The notes below the pieces were generated by a model that saw nothing but the letters and a program-made list of their open reading frames with translations, did no database searches and had not been told where the DNA came from. This document shows, piece by piece, positions 1 to 6,321 of a DNA stretch of 6,349 nucleotides. Position 1 is the stretch's first letter. Each line of letters begins with the position of its first letter. This stretch comes from Candidatus Delongbacteria bacterium (GTDB lineage: Bacteria; CAIWAD01; BS150m-G50), in NCBI GenBank assembly GCA_016784425.1, contig JADHUQ010000139.1, forward strand, positions 1 through 6,349, in the 5' to 3' direction. The translations under genes and the position numbers were made by a program.

Positions 1-1
1 A

Positions 2-1108
2 GCGCGCTACCAGAAGCTGGTGCCCTATGTCTCACATCGCAGTGATCTCAACTACCTGATCGGTGAGATGATCGGCGAACTGAATTGCGGGCATGCTTAT
101 GTCTGGATGCCGGATGAGTTCGACAGTGAGCGGGTAGGGGTTGGCATGCTGGGAGCCCAGGTGGAAGCGGCTGAGAATGGCTACTTCCGTATTAAAAGGA
201 TCCTGCGTCGTCTGGACTGGAACGATCCCGACGCCAGTGCCCCTCTGGCCGCCCCGGCTGTCAATGTCAAGGAGGGGGAATATATCCTGGCCGTAAACGG
301 TGTGCCAATGGACGCTGCCAGGAATTTCTACTCCTGGTTCCAGAATCTCGCTGGTCGCGATATCACCCTGACCATCTCCTCCAGTGGTGAGGAGGAGGAC
401 TCCCGGGAGGTTGTCGTTACACCGATCGGCAGTGAAAGCAGTCTTTACTACACCGACTGGGTGGAACACAACCGGGAATGGGTGAACGAACATTCCGGTG
501 GTCGTGTCGGTTACCTGCATGTACCCAATACCAGCTATTGGGGCATCATGGAGTTCAGTAAAGGTTTTTACGCCCAGATACACAAAGAGGGTCTGATCAT
601 TGATGAGCGCTATAACGGGGGCGGTATGCTTCCCGATATGTTGATTTCCCGATTGGACCGCACCGTGCTTTCCTGGTGGGCCACCCGGCACGGTCGGGTA
701 ACCCGTACACCCTGGAACATGGTGGACGGACCGATGGTGATGCTGGTCAACGAATTCGCCGGGTCTGGTGGTGACGCCTTTCCCTACTACTTCCAACTCA
801 GCGGACTGGGACCTGTGGTTGGCACCCGCACCTGGGGCGGTCTGGTTGGTATCAACAACTACTTTCCCTGTATCGACGGCAGTTCCGTTACAGTGCCAGC
901 TTTCGGTATTATCAACCGGGAAGGGGAGTGGGCTGTGGAGAATTACGGCATCGACCCGGATGTAGTGGTAGACAATCAGCCGGCTGACCTGCTGCGCGGA
1001 TACGATGAACAGCTTGATACCGGGCTCCGTCTGATACTGGAAGATCTGGAGCAGAATCCCCCTTCAGGCTGGCAGCGTAAGCCGCCACCACCACGCGATC
1101 GCAACTGA
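2..1108 (+). CDS. Tricorn protease homologue, C-terminal part (PDZ + S41 serine peptidase), 5' truncated
   Basis: The reading frame is open to the left edge (frame of position 2), so the start and the N-terminal beta-propeller region lie outside the window. Tricorn proteins are about 1,050-1,100 residues, so roughly the last third is present. Counting from the GTG at 20 as residue 1: an opening helical segment ends in NCGHAYV with H25, matching the catalytic His region of the tricorn C1 domain. A PDZ-like segment lies at about 85-125 (GEYILAVNGVPMD). The S41 core follows, with RVGYLHVPNTSYWG and DERYNGGGMLPD. The probable nucleophile is S249 in NEFAGSGGD, and E307 in VENYGIDPD matches the conserved catalytic Glu. 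The family degrades oligopeptides released by larger proteases, in the cytosol in Archaea; many bacterial homologues are exported, and localisation cannot be judged here because the N-terminus is missing. The C-terminus ends with a Pro/Arg-rich tail (KPPPPRDRN). All catalytic residues seem intact, so this is probably an active enzyme. A plain C-terminal processing peptidase is less likely because of the tricorn-specific GEMIGELNCGHAYV segment. Confidence 0.9.
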   Translation, partial: ARYQKLVPYVSHRSDLNYLIGEMIGELNCGHAYVWMPDEFDSERVGVGMLGAQVEAAENGYFRIKRILRRLDWNDPDASAPLAAPAVNVKEGEYILAVNGVPMDAARNFYSWFQNLAGRDITLTISSSGEEEDSREVVVTPIGSESSLYYTDWVEHNREWVNEHSGGRVGYLHVPNTSYWGIMEFSKGFYAQIHKEGLIIDERYNGGGMLPDMLISRLDRTVLSWWATRHGRVTRTPWNMVDGPMVMLVNEFAGSGGDAFPYYFQLSGLGPVVGTRTWGGLVGINNYFPCIDGSSVTVPAFGIINREGEWAVENYGIDPDVVVDNQPADLLRGYDEQLDTGLRLILEDLEQNPPSGWQRKPPPPRDRN

Positions 1109-1197
1109 CCGGTGGCGCCGCTGGCACCCTCTTCCCGGAGCGGATTCATAGAGAAGGCCACCAGTACTGTACTATTACTGCTTTCACAGCAGCGGCT

Positions 1198-1229
1198 GAT
1201 TACTCCGTGACAAAAACGCGCCAGTAATC
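1198..1229. repeat. 7-bp inverted repeat GATTACT / AGTAATC
   Basis: GATTACT at 1198-1204 and AGTAATC at 1223-1229 are perfect reverse complements separated by 18 nt. After one mismatch two more pairs can form outside (1195-1196 with 1231-1232). The related heptamer ATTACTG sits at 1174-1180, and its reverse complement CAGTAAT at 1222-1228. This could be an operator-like site or chance; its position about 200 nt upstream of the next start codon is far for classical repression. Confidence 0.3.
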
Positions 1230-1415
1230 CGCGGTTAGAGCTGTTACGGCGATTTGATATTTTTGCCTGATTAACGCGCGATCCTGCACTACCCAGCTGG
1301 AAACCGAGCAGAGAGCGATACCTGTTCCTCGAGTATTCTTTTTGGGCAGCACCAGGAGTCTTCTTTGTCAGGCCGCTGGTGCGTATATTTGTGGCATGAA
1401 CGAGGTGATACAGAC

Positions 1416-1422
1416 GGAGGAG
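1416..1422 (+). promoter_or_regulatory. Strong Shine-Dalgarno site for the CapA-domain gene
   Basis: GGAGGAG lies 6 nt before the ATG at 1429. It selects this start over in-frame upstream candidates at 1342 and 1396, which would put up to 29 non-signal residues ahead of an otherwise clean signal peptide. Confidence 0.85.
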
Positions 1423-1428
1423 TATAAA

Positions 1429-4329
1429 ATGAGAAGCAGGATTCTGCTGACTCTTCTTTTGATCTGCAGCTGGTACAGTCAACTCAACAGCGCTGTGGGC
1501 AACGACCTTACCGACGATCTGCTGCTCGAGGTCAGCTACACTGACGGCAAACTGTTTCTCAGCTGGGAAGCCCCTCCGGAACAGGAGTGCTGGGATATTC
1601 AATGGTCAGCCGATCCCTGGTTCTGGAATCCACAATTCTTGCAGACTACTACTGAAACAGCTGTCAGTTTCGACCTGCCACAGGCTTCCAGCCGTTTCTA
1701 CCGCATTGTGCCGGTTACCAACCCGGTTACACCACCTGCCGATGAGTTGCTGGAGGATTTTGAAATCAATATGCCGGTCCTGACCAGTTGGAGTGACCAG
1801 GACGAGGATCCGGAAGCCTGGGACTGGGATGACAGCAATCCTTTCGAAGGTGATCACTGCCTGCTGTTGTACGGCAACAGTTACAAGGCTCAGGAGTTGG
1901 GTGAACGGCAACTGTTCTTCCACACTGTGATGAGTATCGCCGCTCGTTGTGAGAATGTCGCCAACCGCCAGATGGTCGGTTTTGCCGATTCCGCCAATGT
2001 AATCTGGTATGTGCTCTGGGGATCAAGTGGCGGTTATGCTGATACACCGGGACAATCGGGTCAGGCTGAGGTTTGTGCCTACCAGGGCTGGTTCCCCACG
2101 GAAGAGTGGCATGAGTTTATGCTTCCGGTGGGGCAGGACTGGCAGGGGAAGTTCGGTTATCTGCCGCGCCTGTTGCAGGTGATCTATGCTAATGACTGCG
2201 ACTCCAATAACGGGGAGGTTCGCTACGACCTGTTGTCTGATGTCTCGATGTCACAGTTGCGGCGTCCCACCGCCGCTTTTGTGGCCGATGTGCTGGAAAC
2301 AGTTGGTGACAGCTGCCAGGTAACCTTCACCTCCCTCGCGACCCCACGACCCCTGACACACAGCTGGAATTTCGGCAACAACACTTCCAGCAGCGAGATC
2401 GATCCAACCGTATGGCTGCCAACCGCCCGCACCCACCGGGTGACGCTGCTGGTTGAAGATGCCATCCGCCACTACGATTATACTTCCCTCGAGGTTGTCA
2501 CCCCGCAGCCCCAGCTGCCCCGCACTGCGCTGATCAGCTGTGTTGGTGATGTCATGATGGCGCGGGCTTATGAGGAAAACGGTGGTATCATTCCCGAGCA
2601 GGGTGTTGAGGCGATATATGAAGGGGTGCATACCGTCTGGCGGGCTGCGGACCTGATGTTGATCAACCTGGAGTGTCCTCTGACCACCTCCAATACGCAG
2701 CATCCCACCAAGACGATTATTTTCCGTTCGCACCCGGACAATGTAGCCGGGTTGCTCTACGGGGGGGTGGATTATGCCTCACTCGCCAACAACCATGCTT
2801 TTGATTACATGTCTGAAGGTCTGCTGGAAACCCGTACCGTTTTACGGGAAGCCGGGATTGCTTTTTCCGGGGCCGACAGCAACAGCTTCCTGGCGCGTCA
2901 ACCCTCCTTTCTCTCAGCTAACGGTCTTGCTATCGGGGTGCTGGCCGCCTCCGACCGGGGGGGCTACTACAACAACCTGCAACCTTTTCTCGACGCGGCA
3001 CCTTCCCGTCCCGGTTTCGCATCCTGGACCCGGGCCGAGATGCAGGCCACCATCCCCCGCTTGCGTGAGCAGGTGGACTGGCTGATGCTGCAGGTCCATT
3101 CCGGATATGAGTACAGTCATGCGCCTGTATTGCGAGGAACTTCACCTGCCCGCCCGCTGGAAGGAATTCCCTGGGATCCGAATGATTACGGTCTCTTCGC
3201 CCGTGACCTGTTGCCTGACCAGTCTGAACGTTCGCACCGACAGGAAGCGATCGATCTGGGTGCCGACCTGGTTATCACGCATCACCCGCATATCCTGCAG
3301 GGGTTGGAGCTCTACAACGATCGCCTGATCGCTCATAGTCTGGGTAATTTCGTCATGGATCTCAGTTATGTTGAAACTATGACTACCGCTCAACTCGATA
3401 TCCATCTGGAAGAGGACCAGCTTGCCGGTATCACCATCCAGCCGGCCTATATCGCCAGATACATCCCCGGATTCGCCCGGGGCGAGCTGGCCGGCAGTAT
3501 CCTGGATCATATCACCGCGCTATCGCTCTCCTTTGACACCTGGGTGGTACGACAACCGGGTGCCGACACAGCCTGGGTGGTGCTGGACACACTGGCTGTC
3601 AACTGGAGCGGCAGTACCTTTAATGACACCCTCGCGCTGTTTGATTACGACGACCATCGCCTGAGTCGTCCCCACAGGCTGCAGGGGGAAGGTTATCCTG
3701 CCTGGTTCACCCTCGACGAATTTCTACCCGACGCGGAGTGGCGGGTCGGGCGTAATATCCTCTGGTGGGGTAACATGGAGGATGAAGGAGCACCCCAGTG
3801 GGATATCAACAGCAGCGGTGAATGGTACGATAACACCATCAGCCACACCGGTTTGCGCAGTCTCCGTCTGCAGGAGAGCAATGGTGATGATGTTCAGAAT
3901 TATTTTGTCTCACGGGTACCACTTGATACCGGTTATGACTATTCCATCATGGGGTGGATGCAGACCAGTAACGCCGGCCTGGCCAATCTGCAGATGCGCT
4001 ACTACCAGGCCCGTTCCGGTGGTGGGGCGATCGGAACGGAGCTGGCGCTACCGGAGTTGAGCGGGGACAACGAGTGGAGTCAGGTCTGGACTGAACTGAC
4101 ACTACCCGAGCAGACCAATTTCTACAGTGTCCGTCATTCGCTGACCGCCGGTACGGGGACGGCAGACTGCTGGTTCGATGACGAGGTGGTGATTCAGTGG
4201 GAGCCGTGGCAGGATTTTCCGGCAGATTTTCGCCTGCCCAACGATTATGATTATATCCAGCTGCGTGCACCGCTGGCACCAGCAGACCTGCCGGTGGAAT
4301 ATCGACGTGAATGGATAGAGCTGCGTTGA
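1429..4329 (+). CDS. Large secreted multi-module protein with central CapA/PgsA-type (PGA_cap) metallophosphatase-like domain
   Basis: A 966-residue protein starting at the ATG behind GGAGGAG. Residues 1-22 form a Sec-type signal peptide (MRSR, then a Leu-rich core, then NSA). The C at 13 is in LLIC, which is not a proper lipobox. Modules in order: FN3-like at about 28-97 (LFLSWEAP ... RFYRIVPV); an acidic, Trp-rich jelly-roll-like region at about 105-275 (EDFE ... CLLLYGN); PKD-like at about 280-357 with WNFGN at 313-317. The CapA/PgsA domain spans about 367-690 and has all its hallmark motifs: GD at 373-374, LEC around E415, NNHAFDY with H456, HSGYEY with H557, HHPH at 618-621, and SLGNF at 637-641. 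Residues about 776-930 form a CBM-like beta module (NILWWGNMEDEG onward). No transmembrane anchor, LPXTG signal or recognised sorting domain is visible at the C-terminus. The usual CapA/PgsA is about 350-400 residues with one N-terminal membrane anchor and acts with PgsB/PgsC in poly-gamma-glutamate synthesis or export. Here the extra modules suggest binding to polymer or cell-surface glycan outside the cell. pgsB and pgsC lie downstream, which supports a polymer role. A stand-alone secreted phosphoesterase-like enzyme is the alternative. The domain call is firm; the precise role is inferred. Confidence 0.85.
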   Translation: MRSRILLTLLLICSWYSQLNSAVGNDLTDDLLLEVSYTDGKLFLSWEAPPEQECWDIQWSADPWFWNPQFLQTTTETAVSFDLPQASSRFYRIVPVTNPVTPPADELLEDFEINMPVLTSWSDQDEDPEAWDWDDSNPFEGDHCLLLYGNSYKAQELGERQLFFHTVMSIAARCENVANRQMVGFADSANVIWYVLWGSSGGYADTPGQSGQAEVCAYQGWFPTEEWHEFMLPVGQDWQGKFGYLPRLLQVIYANDCDSNNGEVRYDLLSDVSMSQLRRPTAAFVADVLETVGDSCQVTFTSLATPRPLTHSWNFGNNTSSSEIDPTVWLPTARTHRVTLLVEDAIRHYDYTSLEVVTPQPQLPRTALISCVGDVMMARAYEENGGIIPEQGVEAIYEGVHTVWRAADLMLINLECPLTTSNTQHPTKTIIFRSHPDNVAGLLYGGVDYASLANNHAFDYMSEGLLETRTVLREAGIAFSGADSNSFLARQPSFLSANGLAIGVLAASDRGGYYNNLQPFLDAAPSRPGFASWTRAEMQATIPRLREQVDWLMLQVHSGYEYSHAPVLRGTSPARPLEGIPWDPNDYGLFARDLLPDQSERSHRQEAIDLGADLVITHHPHILQGLELYNDRLIAHSLGNFVMDLSYVETMTTAQLDIHLEEDQLAGITIQPAYIARYIPGFARGELAGSILDHITALSLSFDTWVVRQPGADTAWVVLDTLAVNWSGSTFNDTLALFDYDDHRLSRPHRLQGEGYPAWFTLDEFLPDAEWRVGRNILWWGNMEDEGAPQWDINSSGEWYDNTISHTGLRSLRLQESNGDDVQNYFVSRVPLDTGYDYSIMGWMQTSNAGLANLQMRYYQARSGGGAIGTELALPELSGDNEWSQVWTELTLPEQTNFYSVRHSLTAGTGTADCWFDDEVVIQWEPWQDFPADFRLPNDYDYIQLRAPLAPADLPVEYRREWIELR

Positions 4330-4345
4330 GTTCACCGTGGTAGTC

Positions 4346-4369
4346 AAGAATCACAGCGTCTGTATTCTT
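4346..4369 (+). terminator. Hairpin 17 nt after the CapA-domain gene; possible terminator or mRNA 3' stabiliser
   Basis: AAGAAT (4346-4351) pairs with ATTCTT (4364-4369) and ACAG (4353-4356) with CTGT (4360-4363). C4352 is bulged and the loop is CGT. This gives ten base pairs just after the stop codon. There is no good T-tract (CCTTGCATTAG follows) and the stem is AT-rich, so intrinsic termination would be weak; it may instead protect the mRNA end. Confidence 0.4.
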
Positions 4370-4403
4370 CCTTGCATTAGCTCGCGGTGAGATATAGGTT
4401 ATT

Positions 4404-4418
4404 GGCTAATAAATAGCC
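4404..4418. repeat. Small hairpin GGCTA-ATAAA-TAGCC
   Basis: A perfect 5-bp stem with a 5-nt loop in the gap before pgsB. On its own it is not distinctive. Confidence 0.25.
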
Positions 4419-4529
4419 GCCCCTTCGCTGGTGGCTCGCAGCCTCAGAACTGTGCCCACACTGTTTGAGATTAGGATCGCTCTTAAGAACGCAGTTTCCC
4501 GCTTTGACTTGTGATCGGGTCGGGTAACC

Positions 4530-4546
4530 GGCGGTGATGAGCCGCC
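4530..4546. repeat. GC-rich hairpin GGCGG-TGATGAG-CCGCC
   Basis: A perfect 5-bp all-GC stem with a 7-nt loop. Its right arm runs into CGCCAGTAATCC (4543-4554), a 12-mer that also occurs in the other intergenic gap at 1219-1230. No T-run follows, so it is not an intrinsic terminator. Confidence 0.3.
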
Positions 4547-4574
4547 AGTAATCCCGAAACGAGTTCAAGTGAGC

Positions 4575-4597
4575 TTTCCTTATTACACAAAAGGAAA
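4575..4597. repeat. 7-bp inverted repeat TTTCCTT / AAGGAAA upstream of pgsB
   Basis: TTTCCTT (4575-4581) and AAGGAAA (4591-4597) are perfect reverse complements around a 9-nt loop, ending 99 nt before the pgsB start. It could be an operator or a leader hairpin; nothing in the sequence decides between these. Confidence 0.3.
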
Positions 4598-4678
4598 TTG
4601 CTGGTGCAGTCAACAGTCCGGTTCTGATGAAACCTGCTGCGCGTGTCACCAGTGCCTGGTTCCCCATTCTCTAATACT

Positions 4679-4684
4679 GGAGGA
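4679..4684 (+). promoter_or_regulatory. Shine-Dalgarno site that decides the pgsB start
   Basis: GGAGGA lies 9 nt before an in-frame TTG (4694) and 12 nt before the ATG (4697). The GTG at 4643, which would add 18 residues, has no such site. Confidence 0.7.
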
Positions 4685-4696
4685 ATTCCCGCCTTG

Positions 4697-5863
4697 ATGC
4701 TGACATTAATCGGCCTGGCAGTGTTACTGACTGTTTACGGCATGCGTGAGTTCGCCCGGCACCAGAAAACCGTACGCAAGATCCCGGTACGTATTCATGT
4801 AAACGGTACCCGCGGCAAAAGCAGTGTAGTCAGATTGATAGCCGGTGCCCTGCGGGAAGGGGGCTTGAGGACGATCGCCAAAACCACCGGTTCCGCCCCC
4901 AGAGTAATTCTCACCGATGGTTCGGAAATCTCAATCAGTCGCCCCCGGGGTGCCAATATCATCGAGCAGATCAAGGTTATCCGTTACATCCTCAAACGTG
5001 CCCCACAGGTAATGGTGATCGAGTGCATGGCGGTGCAACCGGAGTACCAGTGGATCTGCGAGCATCAGATTGTACATGCCACTCATGGTGTTATCACCAA
5101 TGCCCGTCCCGACCATGTGCGTGAGATGGGTCCCAGTCTGGAAAATATCACCCGTTCTCTCTGCAACACGATACCACGGAAAGCGTCTGTTGTCACTTCC
5201 GAACATCGGATGGTTTCGGTAATGAAGGAGGTGGCTGCCAGAATGGGAAGTGATCTCCTGGAGGTGGATGAGCAGAATATCAGCGACGAAGAGATGAATC
5301 GCTTCGGTCATCTGGAACACAAGGAAAATGTTGCGATCGCGCTCGCGGTGGCGCGCCAGCTGGATGTTGACCGGGAAACCGCCCTGCGGGGAATGTACTC
5401 TTCGGAGCCGGATATCGGCGCCCTCAAAGTTCACCGTCTCGAACTGGATGATAATTCACTTCTCTTTATCAACGCCCTGGCGGCTAACGATCCGGAATCC
5501 ACCTATGCTATCTGGCAGAAGGTTGAGACTCTGTTCGGCGACCTGGGTACCCGCATTATCCTGCTCAACTCGCGTCATGATCGTCTGGAGCGCTCCCAGC
5601 AGCTGGTGGAGATGCTTACCACCATGGAGTTTGACCATCTGGTGCTAACCGGCGAGCGGGTCGACAAAACAGTCAGCTACTGCTATCACTGGCAGATCCC
5701 GGAGAGCAAGGTTCATAAGATGGACGCCATCCACCTGGAGGATGTCTACCGCGGGGTGATGAAACTGGCCGGTAGACATGGTACCCTGATGGCAATAGGA
5801 AACCACCATGGCGGGGGCGGTGAGATCGCCCACTTCCTGCGGGAAAGGAGCCGCACTGAATGA
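4697..5863 (+). CDS. pgsB: Poly-gamma-glutamate synthase subunit PgsB/CapB (Mur-ligase-like ATP-dependent amide ligase)
   Basis: 388 residues from the ATG at 4697, close to the roughly 393 of Bacillus subtilis PgsB/CapB, whose layout it follows along its length. The N-terminal hydrophobic segment (about 2-15) would anchor the protein to the inner membrane, followed by a basic stretch (REFARHQKTVRK). The ATP-binding P-loop NGTRGKSS is at 36-43. Further family motifs are AKTTGS (61-66), ECMAV (109-113), NARPDHVREMGP (135-146, with DH at 139-140 as in the family's EDH), FINALAAND (257-265), NSRHDR (291-296) and a C-terminal GNHHGGGGE (368-376). The enzyme activates the gamma-carboxyl of glutamate with ATP and joins residues by amide bonds together with PgsC. 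The substrate could be another amino acid in this organism; sequence alone does not settle this. It overlaps pgsC by 4 nt (ATGA), so the two are translated together. TTG at 4694 is an equally well spaced start and changes only one residue. Confidence 0.93.
   Translation: MLTLIGLAVLLTVYGMREFARHQKTVRKIPVRIHVNGTRGKSSVVRLIAGALREGGLRTIAKTTGSAPRVILTDGSEISISRPRGANIIEQIKVIRYILKRAPQVMVIECMAVQPEYQWICEHQIVHATHGVITNARPDHVREMGPSLENITRSLCNTIPRKASVVTSEHRMVSVMKEVAARMGSDLLEVDEQNISDEEMNRFGHLEHKENVAIALAVARQLDVDRETALRGMYSSEPDIGALKVHRLELDDNSLLFINALAANDPESTYAIWQKVETLFGDLGTRIILLNSRHDRLERSQQLVEMLTTMEFDHLVLTGERVDKTVSYCYHWQIPESKVHKMDAIHLEDVYRGVMKLAGRHGTLMAIGNHHGGGGEIAHFLRERSRTE
5844..5850 (+). promoter_or_regulatory. 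Shine-Dalgarno site for pgsC inside the end of pgsB
   Basis: AAAGGAG lies 9 nt before the pgsC ATG at 5860 and within the last codons of pgsB, as expected for a coupled gene pair. Confidence 0.75.
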
Positions 5864-6321
5864 TTGAATTAGCAGTTGGACTGGGTGTAATCCTCAGTAT
5901 GGTTTTTTACGAGGTGATTGGAGTCTCCGCGGGTGGAATCGTCGTACCCGGCTATGTCGCCCTGCAGATGCACGCACCGGAGCGACTTCTCGGTACCATC
6001 ATCGCCAGCCTCTTGACCTATCTCGTTTTGCGGATAATCTCCCGCTTCATGTTCCTTTACGGTCGCCGGCGCCTGGTGATGGCTATCCTGCTGGGGTTTG
6101 TCTTCGGGTATCTTACCCGTCAAACCTATTTCTGGAGTGCCATTCCGCTGGGATTTGAGATGCATATGCAAGCGGTCGGGTTCATTATTCCCGGCCTGAT
6201 AGCCAACTGGATGGAGCGGCAGGGCATCTGGAAAACCGTACTGGCACTCGTTTTAACCGCTTCCACAGTCCGTCTGCTGTTGATAGTCCTAATGGGAGGG
6301 CAGGTTCTTACCAATGTATAA
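5860..6321 (+). CDS. pgsC: Poly-gamma-glutamate synthesis membrane protein PgsC/CapC
   Basis: 153 residues, matching the usual length of about 149 for PgsC/CapC. It is a very hydrophobic polytopic inner-membrane protein with segments at roughly 4-35, 43-66, 72-86, 104-116 and 123-146. Family motifs are present: E18 in the first segment, GGIVVPGY (25-32), FLYGRRR (65-71) and GFIIPGLIAN (107-116), followed by MERQG. PgsC is the partner of PgsB; together they make the minimal polymerising unit at the membrane. The start ATG overlaps the pgsB stop (ATGA, 5860-5863) and has its own ribosome site. The downstream gene begins inside its last codons, so the operon continues beyond the window. Confidence 0.93.
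   Translation: MIELAVGLGVILSMVFYEVIGVSAGGIVVPGYVALQMHAPERLLGTIIASLLTYLVLRIISRFMFLYGRRRLVMAILLGFVFGYLTRQTYFWSAIPLGFEMHMQAVGFIIPGLIANWMERQGIWKTVLALVLTASTVRLLLIVLMGGQVLTNV
6294..6300 (+). promoter_or_regulatory. Probable ribosome site for the gene downstream of pgsC
   Basis: GGGAGGG ends 13 nt before the ATG at 6314. The spacing is longer than ideal, but this is the only purine-rich site here, and translational coupling to pgsC could compensate. Confidence 0.45.

Larger units (their letters stand above)
1109..1428. other. 320-nt intergenic gap with ATTACT-type inverted motifs
   Basis: I see no convincing gene here on either strand. Open frames on the - strand are extensions of shadows of the neighbouring genes. 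The gap contains small palindromic elements: GGTGGC (1111-1116) with GCCACC (1157-1162), CTGCT/AGCAG with a 5-nt loop (1178-1192), and GATTACT (1198-1204) with AGTAATC (1223-1229). A possible -10 element TATATT lies at 1384-1389, with only a poor -35 candidate (TTCTTT, 1361-1366, 17 nt away). This is the plausible but unproven promoter region of the secreted CapA-domain gene. A short T-run (CTTTTT, about 1339-1343) follows a weak 4-bp stem and is not a convincing terminator. Confidence 0.6.
4330..4696. other. 367-nt intergenic gap / probable leader upstream of pgsB
   Basis: No gene is supported here. A 96-codon open frame on the - strand (4377-4667) lacks a Shine-Dalgarno site and any recognisable family. 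The gap is rich in small inverted repeats (4346-4369, 4404-4418, 4530-4546, 4575-4597). A TTGACT hexamer at 4504-4509 resembles a -35 element, but no matching -10 lies 16-18 nt downstream. The promoter of the pgsBC operon probably lies somewhere in this region, but I cannot place it. Confidence 0.55.

Noticed and set aside
32..796. 254-codon open frame on the - strand inside the tricorn gene
   Set aside because: It is fully antisense to a gene with clear catalytic motifs and shows no family resemblance.
1319..1343. Possible terminator ATAC...GTAT followed by CTTTTT
   Set aside because: The stem is only 4 bp with an 11-nt loop, too weak to call.
1361..1389. Promoter TTCTTT - 17 nt - TATATT upstream of the CapA-domain gene
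   Set aside because: The -10 is good, but the -35 matches the consensus at only two positions; not strong enough for a separate feature.
1342..1428. N-terminal extension of the CapA-domain protein from 1342 or 1396
   Set aside because: It would bury a clean signal peptide under up to 29 extra residues, and the strong GGAGGAG site fits only the ATG at 1429.
1456..1467. Lipobox-like LLIC at residues 10-13 of the CapA-domain protein
   Set aside because: Position -1 is Ile, not Gly/Ala/Ser, and the hydrophobic core continues around it; a normal signal peptidase I site after NSA (residue 22) is more likely.
976..1602. 208-codon open frame on the - strand spanning the first gap and parts of both flanking genes
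   Set aside because: It lies antisense to two well-supported genes and has low-complexity Ser/Arg-rich content; it is a shadow of the coding strand.
4504..4532. Promoter with -35 TTGACT before pgsB
   Set aside because: There is no -10-like hexamer at the required distance; the region 16-18 nt downstream is GC-rich.
4377..4667. 96-codon open frame on the - strand in the gap before pgsB
   Set aside because: It has no Shine-Dalgarno site before its ATG, no recognisable family, and overlaps the inverted repeats. It is more likely a chance open frame, though homologue conservation could revive it.
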